Source: an uncultured Lactobacillus sp. (lineage in GTDB: Bacteria > Bacillota > Bacilli > Lactobacillales > Lactobacillaceae). Taken from it: DNA of 64,000 nucleotides. This document shows, piece by piece, positions 61,576-64,000 of the stretch; positions within the stretch are counted from its first letter, which is position 1, and every line of letters starts with the position of its first letter. A program made the position numbers and the translations under genes. The notes beneath the pieces were generated by a model. That model was not told the origin of the DNA and did not search any database. It was given only the letters and a program-made list of their open reading frames with translations. The stretch lies in the NCBI GenBank assembly GCA_937874185.1, contig CALNAK010000022.1, forward strand, positions 62,001-126,000. Direction: 5' to 3'.

Positions 61576-61699
61576 GAGAGCGCAACAAGGGCGGTCAGCT
61601 CCCGAGCATTTGCAAGGCTTCACGAATTGTGCACGGTTTGTGTGCATGATTTGGGAAGTCAGGCAAAGCGGAGTGGAGTTGTCCTTGTGGAGCTCGTTT
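61576..61699 (+). repeat. Family A structured element, copy 13
   Basis: Starts four bases after the prs stop. The outer stem is ACAAGG/CCTTGT. The inner hairpin has TTGTGCAC/GTGTGCATGA in place of TTATACGCG/TGCGTATGA, with both arms changed. Confidence 0.88.
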
Positions 61700-61764
61700 A
61701 GGACGCACAAACCAAGTAATTTAATTGATAAATATAAGTAAACAATTTCTAAAACAAAACCCAA

Positions 61765-61803
61765 AAAAATGGATCTATCCCAAAAAGATAGGTCCATTTT
61801 TGC
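61765..61803. terminator. Bidirectional terminator
   Basis: AAAAATGGATCTATC pairs with GATAGGTCCATTTTT around a 7-base loop, downstream of the repeat and just before the convergent gene's stop. Confidence 0.85.
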
Positions 61804-61817
61804 GTCCAACAGAAAAA

Positions 61818-62180
61818 CTAAGCCATAGTTCCGTCAGCAATATATTCATTCTTATTCTTAAAATTAGGTAAGATTTTATTCTGTAAATCTTTGTTCTCAA
61901 AAATGATTTCATCATAAGTAGTCTGTTTCAATCTGAGTGCAATCTGACGAGTGAAGTAGTTGAACTCTATAATATTTTGTTTATCGGAATGTTTCAGATA
62001 TTTCCTCAAAAATGAATTGAATAATGAATTGCAAAATTTAACATGTTTTGGAATATTAACAGGTTTGATATTAGTTGTATACCAAATCTTTTGTTTTCCG
62101 AGAGTGAAAATAACTTCATCATCATTAATATAAGGAATTTTCTTAATATCAAGAGCCACCGCGATAATCTTTTTGGACAT
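61818..62180 (-). CDS. Hypothetical protein
   Basis: 120 residues, basic, no membrane helix. It starts MSKKIIAVALDIKKIPYIND and continues with a strand-rich EVIFTLGKQKIWYTTNIKPV, then helical NSLFNSFLRKYLKHSDKQN. I do not recognise the family. AAAGGAG lies before the ATG. Unlinked in function to its neighbours as far as can be seen. Confidence 0.62.
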   Translation of the reverse strand: MSKKIIAVALDIKKIPYINDDEVIFTLGKQKIWYTTNIKPVNIPKHVKFCNSLFNSFLRKYLKHSDKQNIIEFNYFTRQIALRLKQTTYDEIIFENKDLQNKILPNFKNKNEYIADGTMA

Positions 62181-62466
62181 GTTTGGGACTCCTTTCTTAT
62201 TTATTCAAATGAATATTATCATAAGAATAATTATATTGATCAATAACTGCTTACTGGAATTAAGCAATTCTTAAAGATGATATATGGGAGTAATGGGTGG
62301 CTTGGATATACAATTTGGACGGTTAATTAAAATTTTTTCTAAAGATAATTTTCTTTTTTAAGTATTACATTTTGTAATGGACATTCATCAATTATAAGCA
62401 TTTAACATGGATACGATTGGCACATATAATAGAACTCAATTAGACAAATAGATGGAGGAATTTTAT

Positions 62467-63198
62467 ATGAGTGTTAAAGACAAAGTTATTATCATCACAG
62501 GTGCATCAAGTGGAATTGGATTGGCTAGCACAAAAGTTTTGCTTGAAGATGGTGCAAAGTTAGCAGTTGCAGCACGTCATGTAGATAATTTAAATGAGTT
62601 AGCTAAAAATCATGCCGATAATATGTTAGTTCAAAAAACTGATGTCAGTGATTATGACCAAGTTGAAAGTTTAGTTAAAGCGACAGTTGAAAAATTTGGT
62701 CACGTGGATGTTTTATTCAATAATGCTGGTATCATGCCAGTTAGTTATTTAAGAGAAACTCGTTTGGCCGACTGGAGAAAAATGGTTGATGTTAATATCA
62801 TGGGTGTTTTAAACGGAATCGCTGCTGTTTTGCCTTTGATGGAAAAACAGGGGCATGGCCATATTTTGGCAACTGACTCAACCGCTGGTCATAAAACTTT
62901 CCCTAAGTTCGCCGTTTATAGTGGAACAAAATTTGCGGTTAAGGCAATCATGGATGGTTTACATCAAGAAGAAGCTGGTAAGAATATCAAGTCAACTTTG
63001 ATTACGCCGGGAACTACCAGAACCAATTTGATTAACACTATTCCGGGAGAAAAAGACCGTGAGGCTGAAGAAAAGACTCAAGAAACAGCTACGTTGGATC
63101 CAATTAATTTGGCTTATGCAGTTAAGTTTGCCATCGACACACCAGATAATGTTTCAGTCAATGAAATCAATATGATTCCTACTGGACAGTTGGTTTAG
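62467..63198 (+). CDS. Short-chain dehydrogenase/reductase
   Basis: 243 residues from the ATG 7 bases after GGAGG. Classical SDR: IITGASSGIGLAS, the acidic-free ARHVDN after the second strand (favouring NADP), LFNNAGIMPVSYL, ATDSTAGHKTF as the serine part, and the catalytic YSGTKFAVK. The C-terminus TPDNVSVNEINMIPTGQLV is that of the classical group. It is cytosolic and reduces a carbonyl or oxidises an alcohol not identifiable here. The lipoprotein gene follows after 7 bases, indicating an operon. Confidence 0.92.
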   Translation: MSVKDKVIIITGASSGIGLASTKVLLEDGAKLAVAARHVDNLNELAKNHADNMLVQKTDVSDYDQVESLVKATVEKFGHVDVLFNNAGIMPVSYLRETRLADWRKMVDVNIMGVLNGIAAVLPLMEKQGHGHILATDSTAGHKTFPKFAVYSGTKFAVKAIMDGLHQEEAGKNIKSTLITPGTTRTNLINTIPGEKDREAEEKTQETATLDPINLAYAVKFAIDTPDNVSVNEINMIPTGQLV

Positions 63199-63205
63199 AA
63201 GGTAA

Positions 63206-63688
63206 ATGAGAAAAACAAAATTAACTATAATCTTTTTGGTGGCAGTCATGTTTGTGTTGACGGGATGTGCAAAATCATCACAGAGTAATTCAACAAGGTC
63301 ACATTCTGAATCGACTGAGAATGTTCAAAAAATTGTTGTGACAATTAATGGTAAAAAACTCAAGGCTCATTTAAATAATTCTAGTGCAGCAAGATCTTTT
63401 GCCAAAGAAATGCCAGTTACGTTGAAATTCAGAGACTTCTCAAATATGCCTGAAAAAATTGCTGATATGGATCATGCATTACCAATCCAAGGAATGCCGA
63501 CCGGTCACGCTGGTACCAAAGGTTCTATCGGTTATTGGTCGCCTCAGCATAGAATTGTATTTTATTGGGGTATGGAAGATTATTACGAAGGAATCCATAT
63601 TATAGGAAAATTCGATTCCAAGAATTATCGTGAGGTTATCAAGAATATGGGTAATGATGTGAATGTAAGAATTGCTAAAGCAAAATAA
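63206..63688 (+). CDS. Lipoprotein with cyclophilin-like domain
   Basis: 160 residues. The signal peptide with lipobox VLTGCAK (cysteine near residue 21) is followed by a serine-rich spacer and a domain of about 115 residues beginning IVVTINGKKLKAHLNNSSAA. FAKEMPVTLKFRDFSNMPEK and GTKGSIGYWSPQHRIVFYWG match the bacterial cyclophilin-like fold family, often encoded beside oxidoreductases. Anchored outside the membrane by lipid. Function unknown; true prolyl isomerase residues are not evident. Confidence 0.86.
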   Translation: MRKTKLTIIFLVAVMFVLTGCAKSSQSNSTRSHSESTENVQKIVVTINGKKLKAHLNNSSAARSFAKEMPVTLKFRDFSNMPEKIADMDHALPIQGMPTGHAGTKGSIGYWSPQHRIVFYWGMEDYYEGIHIIGKFDSKNYREVIKNMGNDVNVRIAKAK

Positions 63689-63910
63689 TTAAGTATCCAT
63701 ACCGGTCGTATTTGGAACGTATTCCAAAATATCACCTGGCTGACAATTTAGTACTTGGCAAATCTTTTCTAGTGTAGAAAAACGAATAGCCTTCGCCTTA
63801 CCGGTTTTTAGAATTGAAATATTGGCTTGAGTGATGCCTACTTTTTCAGCGAGTTCAGTGACACCCATGTTTCGTTTGATCAACATAATATCTAAATTTA
63901 TTTTTATCAT
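63689..63910 (-). CDS. XRE family (Cro/CI, YozG-like) regulator
   Basis: 73 residues, essentially one helix-turn-helix domain: INLDIMLIKRNMGVTELAEK, VGITQANISILKTGKAKAIR, STLEKICQVLNCQPGDILEY. This short type is typically paired with a DUF2975 membrane protein, and the C-terminus of such a protein ends 9 bases upstream. The ATG after AGGTGTGACT is chosen over a GTG two codons earlier. Probably autoregulatory. Confidence 0.9.
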   Translation of the reverse strand: MIKINLDIMLIKRNMGVTELAEKVGITQANISILKTGKAKAIRFSTLEKICQVLNCQPGDILEYVPNTTGMDT

Positions 63911-63918
63911 AGTCACAC

Positions 63919-64000
63919 CTAAATTGTTAATTCGTTTTCATCTTTGAAATTTATGGAATTGATTAAGATTTTTTCCATTACTGAGATAAATGCCGCAATG
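63919..64000 (-). CDS. DUF2975 membrane protein, C-terminal end
   Basis: The minus strand reads AAFISVMEKILINSINFKDE and then NELTI followed by TAG. This matches the last helix and tail of DUF2975 proteins, which precede YozG-like XRE regulators in many Firmicutes. Only about 27 codons lie in the window. Confidence 0.72.
   Translation of the reverse strand, partial: IAAFISVMEKILINSINFKDENELTI

Noticed and set aside
1097..61699. Family A elements as ordinary Rho-independent terminators
   Set aside because: They fold and sit after stop codons but end in AGCTCGTTT without a T tract, and separate true terminators often lie further downstream (for example after ridA and prs).
1..64000. CRISPR array, tRNA or rRNA genes
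   Set aside because: No regularly spaced identical repeats and no cloverleaf or rRNA-like sequence were noticed; the dispersed repeats are intergenic single elements or short tandems with differing stems.

Overview
This is an AT-rich, low-GC Gram-positive segment with tightly packed genes, strong GGAGG or GGGGG ribosome sites and frequent TTG starts. The gene content points to a lactic acid bacterium of the Lactobacillaceae: an L-2-hydroxyisocaproate dehydrogenase, a biodegradative ornithine-type decarboxylase, pyroglutamyl peptidase with DUF969/DUF979, WxL-like surface proteins, an EntA-type immunity protein and a D-Ala ligase with the F-type active site. The protein sequences look most like Companilactobacillus; the genus is an inference from memory of the families. 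No rRNA, tRNA, CRISPR array, prophage or intact transposase was seen.

Layout. 1-5.5 kb: the start of an Nramp metal transporter, a small membrane protein, a triple array of structured repeats, a MazE/PemI-type antitoxin with a deleted toxin remnant, an MFS exporter and a lone bacteriocin immunity gene. 4-8 kb: a divergent amino-acid permease and ornithine decarboxylase, probably an acid-resistance pair. 8-20.5 kb: housekeeping and metabolic genes (methionine gamma-lyase family enzyme, MagIII-like glycosylase, pcp operon, cardiolipin synthase, YugP protease, YhgE/Pip membrane protein, DUF915 hydrolase, RNase H). 20.7-27.7 kb: a complete sigma-54 controlled sugar unit: LevR activator, a textbook -24/-12 promoter, mannose-family PTS EIIA-B-C-D, and a GH13 glucosidase with alpha-1,6-type residues. 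27.7-37.4 kb: P-type ATPase, DUF1002 secreted protein, ddl, L-HicDH with RidA, nagA and a glycerophosphodiesterase. 37.8-44.3 kb: three tandem paralogous secreted proteins with Ig-like and WxL-like domains, then a zinc-ribbon membrane protein. 46-50.3 kb: an ncRNA candidate, a phosphatase, a GT2, and a MerR-regulated quinone oxidoreductase. 60-64 kb: DUF1694-prs, an SDR with a cyclophilin-like lipoprotein, and XRE-DUF2975.

Two systems stand out. First, between 50.4 and 59.7 kb six transcription units each carry one copy of a 15-17 bp near-palindrome (TGACATAATATGGCA) 10-13 bp upstream of a plausible -10 box. The units encode three related proteins of unknown function, a membrane coiled-coil protein, a beta-helix-like protein and a divergent WYL-domain regulator that carries the site itself. 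This looks like a compact, undescribed, self-regulated regulon. Second, at least thirteen copies of a roughly 120-bp element (family A) and two copies each of two roughly 165-bp relatives (families B and C) lie between genes. Most A copies begin exactly at or within a few bases of a stop codon, in the orientation of the upstream gene. Their stems change sequence from copy to copy with compensating changes in both arms, which indicates selection on, or mobility dependent on, a folded structure.
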